This document shows positions 8,554 to 16,981 of a stretch of 34,801 nucleotides of DNA, piece after piece. Position numbers and translations under genes: made by a program. How positions within the stretch are numbered: the first letter of the stretch is position 1; each line of letters opens with the position of its first letter. Origin of the DNA: an uncultured Lachnospiraceae bacterium (GTDB taxonomy: Bacteria; Bacillota; Clostridia; Lachnospirales; Lachnospiraceae); contig CACYBK010000063.1 of the NCBI GenBank assembly GCA_902772635.1, forward strand, positions 1-34,801, in the 5' to 3' direction. The notes under the pieces were generated by a model that worked only from the letters and a program-made list of their open reading frames with translations, was not told where the DNA came from and searched no databases.

Positions 8554-8607
8554 AACAGGATTCCTTTCCAAAGGAAGAAAAGAAGACCTGCTCATCCTGA
8601 CCGGTAC

Positions 8608-8635
8608 ATTTTAACATATTAAGAAATTATTACAA
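8608..8635 (-). promoter_or_regulatory. Promoter of comEA operon
   Basis: On the minus strand TTGTAA (8630-8635) and TAAAAT (8608-8613) are 16 bp apart in the short gap between argD and comEA. Predicted start near 8601. It would separate the competence/two-component run from the arginine operon; no terminator is visible in the gap. Confidence 0.55.
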
Positions 8636-8642
8636 ATGTTTT

Positions 8643-9833
8643 TCAAAGAAGTGATGATAATATTTCATTCATCCTGTCAAAGTCCTCTTTTTCAGCGATG
8701 AGCGGAGGCAGCATACGAATTACATTTCCTTCCGCCGTAAGGAGTATGAGCCCTTTTGAAAGGGCTGCTGAGACGATATCCCTGGCCTTCACATTTTCAT
8801 CGAGCAGAAGTCCCTGCATGAAGCCCTCTCCGCGCCGCTCCTTCACTTTGTCAGACCCTTCCACGATCCTGTCAAGGGTCTCTTCAAAATAAGGAGTAAG
8901 CTCCTTCACATGCTCTCTCACCCTTCTCTCCTTCATGAGCCTGATGGAAAGAGAAACGGCAGATGTGCACAAAGGGTTTCCTCCGTAAGTTGAGCCATGA
9001 TCTCCGGGCTTTAAGGAGTTTTTTGCAACACGCTCGGAAACTATGAAGGCGCCAACCGGAAGACCGAGTCCAAGCGCCTTTGCGCTTGTCAGGATATCGG
9101 GTTTTACATCATACTTCTGAAAAGCGAAGAATTCACCGGTCCGACACATCCCGCACTGTATCTCATCAAGAACGAGCAGGATGTCATGCTCATCACAGAG
9201 CCTTCTTATGCCCTTTATGAATTCCGCAGTCGCCGGATGTATGCCGCCTTCGCCCTGCACGGTCTCCATGATGATCGCGCAGGTTCGCGCGTCTATCAGC
9301 TTTTCAACCGATGAAAGGTCGTTGTAGTCCGCAAAAACTGCTCCCTCCATCAAAGGATAAAAGGGCGACCTGTAGGCATCGGTCCCGGTAACTGAGACTG
9401 CGCCTATGGTTCTCCCGTGGAAGGAGGAATTCATGGCTATCACCTTTGCGTCGTTCTTCCCGGTCTTGTTGAAATAATACCTCTTTGCCGTCTTCAGCGC
9501 GCCTTCGACAGCCTCAGCACCGCTGTTTGTAAAGAAGACCCGGTCAAGTCCCGATATCTCCTTTACGGCTTCAGCAGCTTTTGAAAGCGGCTCTGTATAA
9601 TAAAGATTTGATACATGAACAAGAGTTCCAAGCTGCATAGAAAGCTCTTTTGCTATCTCTTTGTCACCATAGCCAAAGGCATTCACTCCGATCCCGGAAG
9701 CAAAGTCGAGGTATCTTTTTCCATCATTATCAAAAAGGTACATACCTTCCCCGCCCGAGAAGACCACCGGGAAACGGTTGTAGACCGCTATCAGATCTTC
9801 ATCAGCCTTTTTCATGATCTCATCACTTGTCAT
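8643..9833 (-). CDS. argD: Acetylornithine aminotransferase
   Basis: The 396-residue class III PLP aminotransferase makes N-acetylornithine from N-acetylglutamate semialdehyde using glutamate. Visible motifs are FTNSGAEAVEGALKTAKRYY (cofactor binding), SFHGRTIGAVSVTG, LVLDEIQCGMCRTG, and PLP Lys252 in LTSAKALGLGLPVGAF. Full length, cytosolic. ATG 9833 has an AAGGAG site within the end of argB and sits 3 bp after the argB stop. Last gene of the argC-GNAT-argJ-argB-argD operon. The family overlaps in sequence with ornithine and succinylornithine aminotransferases, but the context settles the call. Confidence 0.95.
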   Translation of the reverse strand: MTSDEIMKKADEDLIAVYNRFPVVFSGGEGMYLFDNDGKRYLDFASGIGVNAFGYGDKEIAKELSMQLGTLVHVSNLYYTEPLSKAAEAVKEISGLDRVFFTNSGAEAVEGALKTAKRYYFNKTGKNDAKVIAMNSSFHGRTIGAVSVTGTDAYRSPFYPLMEGAVFADYNDLSSVEKLIDARTCAIIMETVQGEGGIHPATAEFIKGIRRLCDEHDILLVLDEIQCGMCRTGEFFAFQKYDVKPDILTSAKALGLGLPVGAFIVSERVAKNSLKPGDHGSTYGGNPLCTSAVSLSIRLMKERRVREHVKELTPYFEETLDRIVEGSDKVKERRGEGFMQGLLLDENVKARDIVSAALSKGLILLTAEGNVIRMLPPLIAEKEDFDRMNEILSSLL

Positions 9834-9836
9834 CTT

Positions 9837-10754
9837 CTAAACTCTCCTTCCATCAGGATCGTAGAATTTCTCGTCCCTGTCATGAAGTATCGCGGTCCCT
9901 ATGCCCTTGTTCGTAAATATCTCAAGAAGAAGGCAGTGAACTATCCTGCCGTCAAGGATATGCACCCTTGAAACACCGTTCTCCACGGCGTGAATGCAGT
10001 TCATTATCTTCGGGAGCATCCCTCCGCTGATGGTGCCGTCCTCAATGAGATCTCTCGCCTCCTGGACCGTAATCTCGGATATGAGGGAATTGGGATCATT
10101 CACATCACGAAGGATACCCGGCTCATCCGTAAGGAAAGCAAGCTTCTCCGCCTTTACAGCCTCCGCTATCGCGCAGGCGGCATCATCCGCATTGATGTTG
10201 TAGGTATTGAATTCATTGTCAAGACCGAGCGGGCAGACTATCGGAAGGAAATCCTTTTCAAGCAGGTCAAGTAGTATCTTTGGAGTAACCTTCGTGATAT
10301 CCCCGACAAAGCCTATATCCTCACCGTTCTTTGAAAGCTTCTTCTTTACGGTGAGCATGCGGCCATCCTTTCCGCTTATCCCGACGGCATTGACACCAAG
10401 AGACTGGACCATGGAAACGAGGGACTTGTTCACGCGGTTTAAGACCATCTCCGCGACCTCCATGGTCTCCTCGTCCGTCTTTCGAAGCCCGTCCACAAAC
10501 TCGCTCTCATGCCCCATGAGCTTGACCCAGCGGCTTATTTCCTTTCCGCCGCCGTGAACTATGATGGGCTTGAAGCCTACAAGCTTAAGGAGAGTAACAT
10601 CCTTTATCACATCGTTCTTCAGTTCTTCGTCAAGCATGGCAGACCCGCCGTACTTTACAACTATTATCCTCCTGTTGAAGCGCTGTATGTAAGGAAGCGC
10701 CTCAACCAGAACTCCCGCCTTCTGCTGAAGGTCAAGTATCTCTTCTTCTTTCAA
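9837..10754 (-). CDS. argB: Acetylglutamate kinase
   Basis: The 305-residue amino acid kinase phosphorylates N-acetylglutamate. Motifs are [11 protein letters not shown] near residue 35 (phosphate binding), [13 protein letters not shown], and [20 protein letters not shown] with FLTDEPGIL. The N-terminal extension before the kinase core is of the kind found in arginine-inhibited hexameric enzymes, so feedback control by arginine is likely but inferred. The start codon is TTG (10752-10754) with AAGGAG 8 nt upstream; there is no better ATG. It lies 15 bp after argJ. Confidence 0.95.
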   Translation of the reverse strand: MKEEEILDLQQKAGVLVEALPYIQRFNRRIIVVKYGGSAMLDEELKNDVIKDVTLLKLVGFKPIIVHGGGKEISRWVKLMGHESEFVDGLRKTDEETMEVAEMVLNRVNKSLVSMVQSLGVNAVGISGKDGRMLTVKKKLSKNGEDIGFVGDITKVTPKILLDLLEKDFLPIVCPLGLDNEFNTYNINADDAACAIAEAVKAEKLAFLTDEPGILRDVNDPNSLISEITVQEARDLIEDGTISGGMLPKIMNCIHAVENGVSRVHILDGRIVHCLLLEIFTNKGIGTAILHDRDEKFYDPDGRRV

Positions 10755-10769
10755 AATACTGCTCCTTTT

Positions 10770-12053
10770 TTAAGAACGATAATCTCCGTTTATCTTTACG
10801 TAGTCGTATGTAAGGTCACATCCAAAGGCTCTTGCCCCTTCATTCCCATCCTTCATATCGCAGACTATTATCACATGCTTTCCGGATAATATCTCTGTCG
10901 CTTTTTCTTCGCTGAAGCCTGCCGCAACGCCTTCCCGGGCGAGAGGAAAACCAAAGAGCTCATAAGGATAAGGCTTCCCCTCCACATCAAAGGACAATTC
11001 TTTTTTTGGCCCCTCACCCTTGAGGATATAAATGTCCGTATGGTCGGGATCAAAGGAAACGCCGGAGTAACCGAGGGCGCACATTATCCTTCCCCAGTTT
11101 GCGTCATTTCCAAAGACAGCGGCCTTTGTGAGATCAGAGCCTATAACTGACTTTGAAAGCGTGACTGCCTCATCATGCGTTGACGCATTTATGACCCTGC
11201 ACTCCATCAGCTTTGTGGCCCCTTCACCGTCCTCGGCCATAGACATGGCAAGGAACTTTGTGACGATCGAAAGGGCTGAAAGGAAGGCCTTGTAGCCTTG
11301 TTCCTCTTCGCTCATTATCTTCTTATTCCCCGAAAGAGCGTTTGAAAGCAGGAAGCAGCTGTCATTCGTAGACATATCACCGTCTACCGAGATCATATTA
11401 AAGCTCTTTCCAACGCAGGTGATGAGCGCCTTTTGAAGAAGCTTTCTGTCCATTGATACATCAGTCGTGATAAAGGAAAGCATGGTGCACATATTGGGAT
11501 GGATCATGCCGGAGCCCTTTGCCATCGCGCCGATCGTCACTTCAGTACCGTCTATCTCAAATGAAAGAGATACCTCCTTTTCATGGGTATCTGTGGTAAG
11601 AATTGCGCGGGCTGCCGCATTTGCATCATTTGCGCTGCTCTTCAGAGTGCCTTTCATCATATCGATCCCGTACTTTATCTTTTCGATATCAAAAAGCTGT
11701 CCTATGACGCCGGTAGATGCTACAAGAACAGAGTCGCCGGGAATCGAAAGAGACTTTGATACGGCGGAAGCTGTCTCTCTGCAGAGCTTCATTCCTTCTT
11801 CTCCACATGATGCATTTGCGATCCCTGTATTCACTACTACAGCCTGTACCCTCGCCTCTTTTTCAAGAAGTCCCATATCGAATTTCACAGGAGCCGCCTT
11901 TACTACATTTGAAGTAAAGGTCCCTGCGAAGTCACACGGCTTCTCCGAAAAGATGAGTGCCATATCGGGGTGGTTTTCATATTTGATCCCTGCAGCGCAG
12001 GACGAGACGAAAAAGCCTTTCGGTGCGCATACACCGCCTTCTACTATCCTCAT
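10770..12053 (-). CDS. argJ: Bifunctional ornithine acetyltransferase/N-acetylglutamate synthase
   Basis: The 427-residue ArgJ recycles the acetyl group from acetylornithine to glutamate and may also use acetyl-CoA. It is made as one chain that cleaves itself before a conserved threonine; here that is Thr190 in KGSGMIHPNMCTMLSF. The residue before it is Cys189 where the best-studied enzymes have Ala. Other family blocks are VVVNTGIANASCG, ASTGVIGQ, TNDSCFLLSN and GNDANWGRIMCALGYSG. ATG 12053 has an AAGGA site at about 10 nt. Having ArgJ means the pathway is cyclic, so the neighbouring GNAT protein is not needed as the sole acetyl donor enzyme. Confidence 0.95.
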   Translation of the reverse strand: MRIVEGGVCAPKGFFVSSCAAGIKYENHPDMALIFSEKPCDFAGTFTSNVVKAAPVKFDMGLLEKEARVQAVVVNTGIANASCGEEGMKLCRETASAVSKSLSIPGDSVLVASTGVIGQLFDIEKIKYGIDMMKGTLKSSANDANAAARAILTTDTHEKEVSLSFEIDGTEVTIGAMAKGSGMIHPNMCTMLSFITTDVSMDRKLLQKALITCVGKSFNMISVDGDMSTNDSCFLLSNALSGNKKIMSEEEQGYKAFLSALSIVTKFLAMSMAEDGEGATKLMECRVINASTHDEAVTLSKSVIGSDLTKAAVFGNDANWGRIMCALGYSGVSFDPDHTDIYILKGEGPKKELSFDVEGKPYPYELFGFPLAREGVAAGFSEEKATEILSGKHVIIVCDMKDGNEGARAFGCDLTYDYVKINGDYRS

Positions 12054-12068
12054 GTTTTGCTCTTTTCC

Positions 12069-12536
12069 TTATGTATTGAAATGTGTGATATTTTCGTCAT
12101 TCAGCGGCATCTCGTAATAATTGATGTCGCCCCTCTCCGTAAACCCCTCGGCATTCCAGAAGAGGTTTCCGACCTCATTTCCCTTGAAGGCTATGAGGGT
12201 AACCTTGTTGATATGCTCTCTCTTCAGCGCGTCCATCGCATAACGCACCATCGCGCGCCCTATGCCCCGCCGCCTGTGATCATTTGAGACACAGACATGA
12301 TAAAAGCAGGCATTTCGCCCGTCAGAGCCGCAGAGTATCGAACCTACTATCCTTCCGTCGGGAAGCGATGCCACGATCGAGGTCTTGGGGTTTCTTTTGA
12401 TGAAACGCTCCACAAACTCCTTTGAGTCGTCTATCGTCCTTATGCCAAAGCCCTTGATCGTCATCCAAAGCGCTCTTACCGCCTCTATGTCGCTCGTCTC
12501 CATGGGGCGGACATAGAATAATGTCTCGTCCTTCAA
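12069..12536 (-). CDS. GNAT-family N-acetyltransferase in arginine operon
   Basis: The 155-residue protein is a single GNAT domain: YVRPMETSDIEAVRALW at the start, a VSILCGSDG-like beta strand (IVGSILCGSDGRNACFYHV), and the acetyl-CoA motif VSNDHRRRGIGRAMVRYAM (R-x-x-G-x-G form). The substrate cannot be read. It is inserted between argC and argJ: the TTG start at 12534-12536 overlaps the argC stop as TTGA, and argJ begins 15 bp later, so it is co-translated with the pathway. It might be a short glutamate acetyltransferase that primes the cycle, or modify a protein; both are inference. Confidence 0.85.
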   Translation of the reverse strand: MKDETLFYVRPMETSDIEAVRALWMTIKGFGIRTIDDSKEFVERFIKRNPKTSIVASLPDGRIVGSILCGSDGRNACFYHVCVSNDHRRRGIGRAMVRYAMDALKREHINKVTLIAFKGNEVGNLFWNAEGFTERGDINYYEMPLNDENITHFNT

Positions 12537-13618
12537 AACGCGCTCACCCTGTCAAGCCCTTCCTCCTCGGGGAGTTTGAACATAATATTCATATTCTGGA
12601 CTGCCTGTCCTGCTGCCCCTTTTACGAGGTTATCAAGAGCGCCGGCCATCACTACCCTCTTTGTTCTCTCATCGATCGTAAAGCCTATGTCCGTAAATTC
12701 AGAGCGGGAGGTAAATCTGGTCTCCGGCCATGTTCCCTTTGGAAGAAGCCTGATAAAATGCTCATTCCCGTAATACTTCTCATAAACTTTTCTTATCATT
12801 TCTTCATCGGGATAAGTGCCATCAGGAAGTGCTTTGAGGGAAGCATATTCCGTAGACAGGATTCCGCGATGCATTGGTATGAGATGCGGAGTGAAATTGA
12901 TGAGAATGGGAGAGCCGTCGCCGCCCGAGCTTTTTTTTGCATAACCAAGCTGCTCCTCTATCTCCGGTGTGTGTCTGTGCGTCGTGACACCGTAGGGCTT
13001 CACGGACTCATTCACCTCGCAAAACAGGTTTTGAACCTTTGCGGAGCGGCCTGCTCCGGAGGTTCCGCTCTTTGCGTCTATTATCAATGTATCTGTATCT
13101 ATGAGACCTTCAGCTACAAGAGGATAAGCTGTAAGTATCGAGCATGTGGTAAAGCAGCCGGGATTTGCAATGAGGCGCGCGTCTTTGATGCTTTCCCTGT
13201 TGATCTCGCAAAGTCCGTACACGGCCTCTGAAAGAAGGGAAGGGTCATCATTTCTTTCAATACCCGGATACCATTTTTTATAAACCTCGATGTCCTTCAG
13301 CCTGTAATCTGCAGAAAGGTCAATCACCTTTGCCTTTGAAAGGATGTCCTGCGTCAGACAGGAGGAAAGGTAGCCCTGGGGAGTCGCAGTAAAAATAACA
13401 TCGCATTCCTCAGCCATGACATCCGGCGAGGGTTCACGAAGGACATCATATTTTTCATCTATGAGCCCTCTGAAATTTCCGAATATGTCAGAAAACCTCT
13501 GTCCGGCATAACTCCTTGAAGCGTAGAATACGCACTCTGCCGAAGGGTGTTCAAGTATTATCCTTGCGATCTCTTCGCCTGCGTAGCCTGTTGCACCTAA
13601 AATACCGACCTTTATCAT
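12533..13618 (-). CDS. argC: N-acetyl-gamma-glutamyl-phosphate reductase
   Basis: The 361-residue enzyme reduces N-acetylglutamyl phosphate with NADPH. It begins MIKVGILGATGYAGEE (dinucleotide-binding loop GATGYAG), has the catalytic Cys155 in IANPGCFTT, and the SGTSGAGR and HRHTPEIEEQL blocks of type 1 ArgC. ATG 13618 is chosen because AAGGAAGG lies 6 nt upstream; an in-frame ATG at 13663 would overlap the promoter. First gene of the arginine operon and divergent from argG. Confidence 0.95.
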   Translation of the reverse strand: MIKVGILGATGYAGEEIARIILEHPSAECVFYASRSYAGQRFSDIFGNFRGLIDEKYDVLREPSPDVMAEECDVIFTATPQGYLSSCLTQDILSKAKVIDLSADYRLKDIEVYKKWYPGIERNDDPSLLSEAVYGLCEINRESIKDARLIANPGCFTTCSILTAYPLVAEGLIDTDTLIIDAKSGTSGAGRSAKVQNLFCEVNESVKPYGVTTHRHTPEIEEQLGYAKKSSGGDGSPILINFTPHLIPMHRGILSTEYASLKALPDGTYPDEEMIRKVYEKYYGNEHFIRLLPKGTWPETRFTSRSEFTDIGFTIDERTKRVVMAGALDNLVKGAAGQAVQNMNIMFKLPEEEGLDRVSAF

Positions 13619-13646
13619 AAAAAGCCTTCCTTTCAACCGTCCGAAG

Positions 13647-13734
13647 ATTATAGCAAATCTCATAAAAATAATAAAGTAAGTGTTTGCGCCGCCTTTCTTT
13701 TTAAGTATAATATGAAGCCGTACTTATTATTTTT
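13647..13734. promoter_or_regulatory. Divergent argC/argG promoter region with mirrored AT-rich arms
   Basis: argC: minus-strand TATAAT at 13647-13652 with a poor -35. argG: plus-strand TATAAT at 13706-13711 with TTGCGC (13684-13689) 16 bp upstream. Two 11-bp arms in inverted orientation, AAAAATAATAA (13664-13674) and TTATTATTTTT (13724-13734), lie about 60 bp apart, one over the argC -35 region and one just downstream of the argG start. Their placement fits an operator pair for an arginine repressor of the ArgR/AhrC type, but they match the known ARG box only loosely. Promoters are well supported, operators are a guess. Confidence 0.6.
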
Positions 13735-13756
13735 AAAGCAAAGAAAGGACAAATAA

Positions 13757-14980
13757 ATGGCAAAGGAAAAAGTAATACTCGCCTATTCCGGCGGCCTTGA
13801 CACTACGGCAATCATCCCCTGGCTCAAGGAAAACTATGATTATGATGTGGTCTGCTGCTGCGTTGACTGCGGGCAGGAATCAGAGCTCGACGGACTTGAA
13901 GAGAGAGCAAAGCTCTCCGGTGCTGAAAAGCTCTACATTGAAGACATCACGGACGACTTCTCTGACAATTACATCGTACCCTGCGTTCAGGCAGGCGCTG
14001 TCTATGAGCACAAATATCTTCTCGGCACCTCAATGGCACGTCCCGCGATCGCAAAGCGCCTCGTTGAGATCGCGAGAAAAGAAGGCGCAACGACTATCTG
14101 CCACGGCGCGACAGGAAAGGGAAATGACCAGATCCGCTTTGAGCTTGGCATCAAGGCCCTTGCTCCGGATCTTAAGATAATAGCTGCATGGCGCGATCCC
14201 AAGTGGACGATGGACTCAAGGGAATCAGAGCTTAAATATGTTCACGACCACGGAATTGACCTTCCCTTCTCTGATGACAATTCCTATTCAAGAGACAGGA
14301 ATCTCTGGCATATAAGCCACGAAGGTCTTGAACTTGAGGATCCCGCAAACGCACCGGAATATGATCATCTCCTCGTTCTCGGAGTCACTCCCGAGAAGGC
14401 TCCCGACAAGTCAACCGAGGTCACTATGACTTTTGAGCATGGCGTTCCGAAGTCCGTGAACGGAAAAGAGATGAAGGTCTCCGATATCATAAGGACCTTG
14501 AACAAGCTCGGCGGGGAAAACGGTATAGGGATAATCGATATCGTTGAAAACCGTGTCGTCGGAATGAAGTCAAGAGGCGTTTACGAAACTCCCGGCGGAA
14601 CCATCCTGATGGAAGCCCATGACCAGCTCGAGGAACTCATCCTCGACCGGGAGACGATGGAGATGAAGAAGAAGATAGGCTCCTCCTTCGCCCAGACCGT
14701 ATATGAAGGCAAGTGGTTCACTCCTCTTCGTGAAGCTATGCAGGCCTTCATCGAGAGCACTCAGAAGTATGTGACAGGCGAAGTGAAATTCCGTCTCTAT
14801 AAAGGAAATATAATAAAGGCGGGAACAACCTCTCCTTATTCACTCTATTCCGAGTCCCTCGCCTCCTTCACAACAGGAGACCTCTATGACCATCATGATG
14901 CCCAGGGCTTCATCACCCTCTTCGGCCTGCCTTCAAAGGTCAGGGCTATGAAGCTTCAGGAGCTTCACGGAAAGAACTGA
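13757..14980 (+). CDS. argG: Argininosuccinate synthase
   Basis: The 407-residue enzyme condenses citrulline and aspartate with ATP. The N-terminal PP-loop ILAYSGGLDTTAIIPWL binds ATP; downstream blocks include HGATGKGNDQIRFELG, DNSYSRDRNLWHISHEG and ENRVVGMKSRGVYETPGG. Full length. AAAGGA lies about 8 nt upstream of the ATG. It stands alone on plus, divergent from the arginine operon; argH is not in the window. It ends facing ligA, with a shared inverted repeat at 14987-15021. Confidence 0.96.
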   Translation: MAKEKVILAYSGGLDTTAIIPWLKENYDYDVVCCCVDCGQESELDGLEERAKLSGAEKLYIEDITDDFSDNYIVPCVQAGAVYEHKYLLGTSMARPAIAKRLVEIARKEGATTICHGATGKGNDQIRFELGIKALAPDLKIIAAWRDPKWTMDSRESELKYVHDHGIDLPFSDDNSYSRDRNLWHISHEGLELEDPANAPEYDHLLVLGVTPEKAPDKSTEVTMTFEHGVPKSVNGKEMKVSDIIRTLNKLGGENGIGIIDIVENRVVGMKSRGVYETPGGTILMEAHDQLEELILDRETMEMKKKIGSSFAQTVYEGKWFTPLREAMQAFIESTQKYVTGEVKFRLYKGNIIKAGTTSPYSLYSESLASFTTGDLYDHHDAQGFITLFGLPSKVRAMKLQELHGKN

Positions 14981-14986
14981 TATCTC

Positions 14987-15021
14987 TTAAGGAAACGCTG
15001 ATCAGCTCAGCGTTTCCTTAA
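14987..15021. terminator. 15-bp convergent inverted repeat between argG and ligA
   Basis: TTAAGGAAACGCTGA (14987-15001) and its exact reverse complement (15007-15021) surround a 5-nt loop. The right arm encodes the last residues of ligA. No T tract follows on either strand, so it is a strong stem but not a classic intrinsic terminator; it may end or protect both converging transcripts. Confidence 0.55.
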
Positions 15022-16981
15022 ATCTTTCAATGAACTCATCCTCAGAGATGATGGGGATGGAAAGCTCACGGGCTTTTTGATTTTTGTTTGAGGTGCTGTT
15101 TATATCGTTATTTATGAGGAAGGACGTCTTCTTTGAAACGGAGCCTGTGACCGTGCCTCCCTGAGACTCGATATAAGCCTTCACTTCGTTTCTGTTCTTG
15201 AATTTAAAAACATCACCCGTTATAACAAAGGTAAGACCCTTGCACTTTTCACCGGCAGGGGTCTTTTCTTTTTCCCTTATCGTGACAAGGGACAAAAGCT
15301 TTGAGAGGACCGCCTGATTCTCCCCGTCTTTAGCCCAGCGCACAAAGGAGGTGCTCTTCTCAGGGCCTATCCCTTCTATCCCGGAAAATACTTTTTCGTC
15401 ATCTGTTTCTTCCGCAGATTTAAAAAGCTCAGTGAGGGTGCAGCCTGAAAGCAGCCTCTTTGCTACATCCTGCCCGACAAGCGGGATGGAAAGCGAAAAC
15501 AGGAATTTCTCAGCATCAACGGTCATTGCTTTTTCAACCGAGGCTTTGATATTATCCGCGCTCTTTTCTCCGAAGCCGTCAAGGAGCGCGATCTCCTCCC
15601 GGTGATCAGGCAATCGAAGGATATCAGAAAGATCGCTTATCCATCCGAGATTAACGAAGCGCTGCAGAGTCATTTCAGAGATCCCTTCTATATCCATCCC
15701 GTCTTTCGAGACAAATCGTGAGAACTTTCTAAGCTGCTTCGCGGGACACTTCTCGTTTGAGCAGCGAAGTGTTTTCGTTTTGCTTATCTCTGAAACCCGA
15801 ACATAGGCCTTCTCACCGCAGACGGGACAGGTATCGGGGATAATGAGTTCCCCCTTCTTCTCCTTGACCGCGATCACCTTTGGTATTATCTTGTTTGCCT
15901 TTATGACGGAAAGAATACTTCCCTTATCACCGATCGAAAGGCGCTCACATTCTGAGATATTGCAAAGAGAGGCTCTTTTCACCGTGGTCCCCTCAAGTGC
16001 AACAGGTTCAAATACCGCGACGGGAGTTATTGAGCCTGCTGCACAGCTCCATTCTATGTATGAAAGAGGAGTATCAACTGACTCATCAGCCCATTTGAAG
16101 GCGAAGCCCGCCCTCGTGGCGTGATGTCCGGTTACAGAGCCTCCCGCAGCATAAACTGTGTCATCATAGCTCGCCACAAGCCCGTCAACAGGATAGGGAT
16201 TCTCATTTGATGTCACATTCAAAGTCCATCGTTTTATCGCGTCAGAGATATTTGAAAGTGAAGGTTCACTTATCAGCTCCCTTTCAACAGTCTGAAAACC
16301 GAGAGACGAAAGCCGCTCCATCCTCTCTCCCCATGAAACTATCTCCTCATCACAGTGGACAAGCGTAAAGGGGATAAAGTTTATCCTCCTTCTTTTCACC
16401 TCATCTTTGTCCTTCAGGGAAAGAGAACCTGAGGCGAGGTTCCTCGGATTTGCATAATCCTCCTTTGATTCGAGCATGAATTCTTCAAAGTCTTTGTATG
16501 AGATCACGGCCTCTCCCCTTATCACAAGATGCCCTTCGTGATCTATTTTCGGCAGGACACCGTTTATCGAATCGGATAGGTGTGTGATGTCGGTTCCAAC
16601 GTGCCCGTTCCCTCTTGTTACAAGGTGGCTCAGCTTCCCATCATCATATGTTGCGACAAGGGTAAGACCGTCAAGCTTCCAGGAAAGCCAGATAGGGCGG
16701 TTCTCAGCCCATTTGTAAAGTTCATTTACATCCTTTGTCTTTGCGAGGGAAAGGGCGGGATATTCGTGCTCCACCTTCTTTCCTGCGGTGTCGTCCCTTG
16801 AAACGTTTGCAGTAGGGCTATCGGGAAGCACCTGCCCCGTTGACTTTTCAAGAGACAAAAGCTCATCAAAAAGAGCGTCCCATTCATGGTCGCTCATGAG
16901 CTCGGGAAGCCCGTTATAATAATTATCGGACGCCGCGTTGAGGCGCCCGATAAGCTCTTTCATCCGATCAAGATCACTCAC
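15002..16981 (-). CDS. ligA: Atypical NAD-dependent DNA ligase
   Basis: The protein (659 residues from the GTG start) has the LigA order: Ia region to about 70, adenylation domain with nucleophile Lys102 in SWKLDG, OB fold, a four-cysteine zinc site (CPVCG, then CSNEKC), helix-hairpin-helix repeats and a C-terminal BRCT domain (GLTFVITGDVFKFKNRNEVK). Several core residues differ by eye from standard LigA: the Glu two before the Lys is Ser, RGDG is RGNG, motif IV DGVVIK reads DGLVAS, and GRTG before ITPVA reads CAAG. GTG 16981 has AAAGGA 8 nt upstream; ATG 16990 is too close to that site. It overlaps metA by 8 bp. It may be a second, specialised ligase or the lineage's only one. Confidence 0.85.
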   Translation of the reverse strand: MSDLDRMKELIGRLNAASDNYYNGLPELMSDHEWDALFDELLSLEKSTGQVLPDSPTANVSRDDTAGKKVEHEYPALSLAKTKDVNELYKWAENRPIWLSWKLDGLTLVATYDDGKLSHLVTRGNGHVGTDITHLSDSINGVLPKIDHEGHLVIRGEAVISYKDFEEFMLESKEDYANPRNLASGSLSLKDKDEVKRRRINFIPFTLVHCDEEIVSWGERMERLSSLGFQTVERELISEPSLSNISDAIKRWTLNVTSNENPYPVDGLVASYDDTVYAAGGSVTGHHATRAGFAFKWADESVDTPLSYIEWSCAAGSITPVAVFEPVALEGTTVKRASLCNISECERLSIGDKGSILSVIKANKIIPKVIAVKEKKGELIIPDTCPVCGEKAYVRVSEISKTKTLRCSNEKCPAKQLRKFSRFVSKDGMDIEGISEMTLQRFVNLGWISDLSDILRLPDHREEIALLDGFGEKSADNIKASVEKAMTVDAEKFLFSLSIPLVGQDVAKRLLSGCTLTELFKSAEETDDEKVFSGIEGIGPEKSTSFVRWAKDGENQAVLSKLLSLVTIREKEKTPAGEKCKGLTFVITGDVFKFKNRNEVKAYIESQGGTVTGSVSKKTSFLINNDINSTSNKNQKARELSIPIISEDEFIERFKETLS

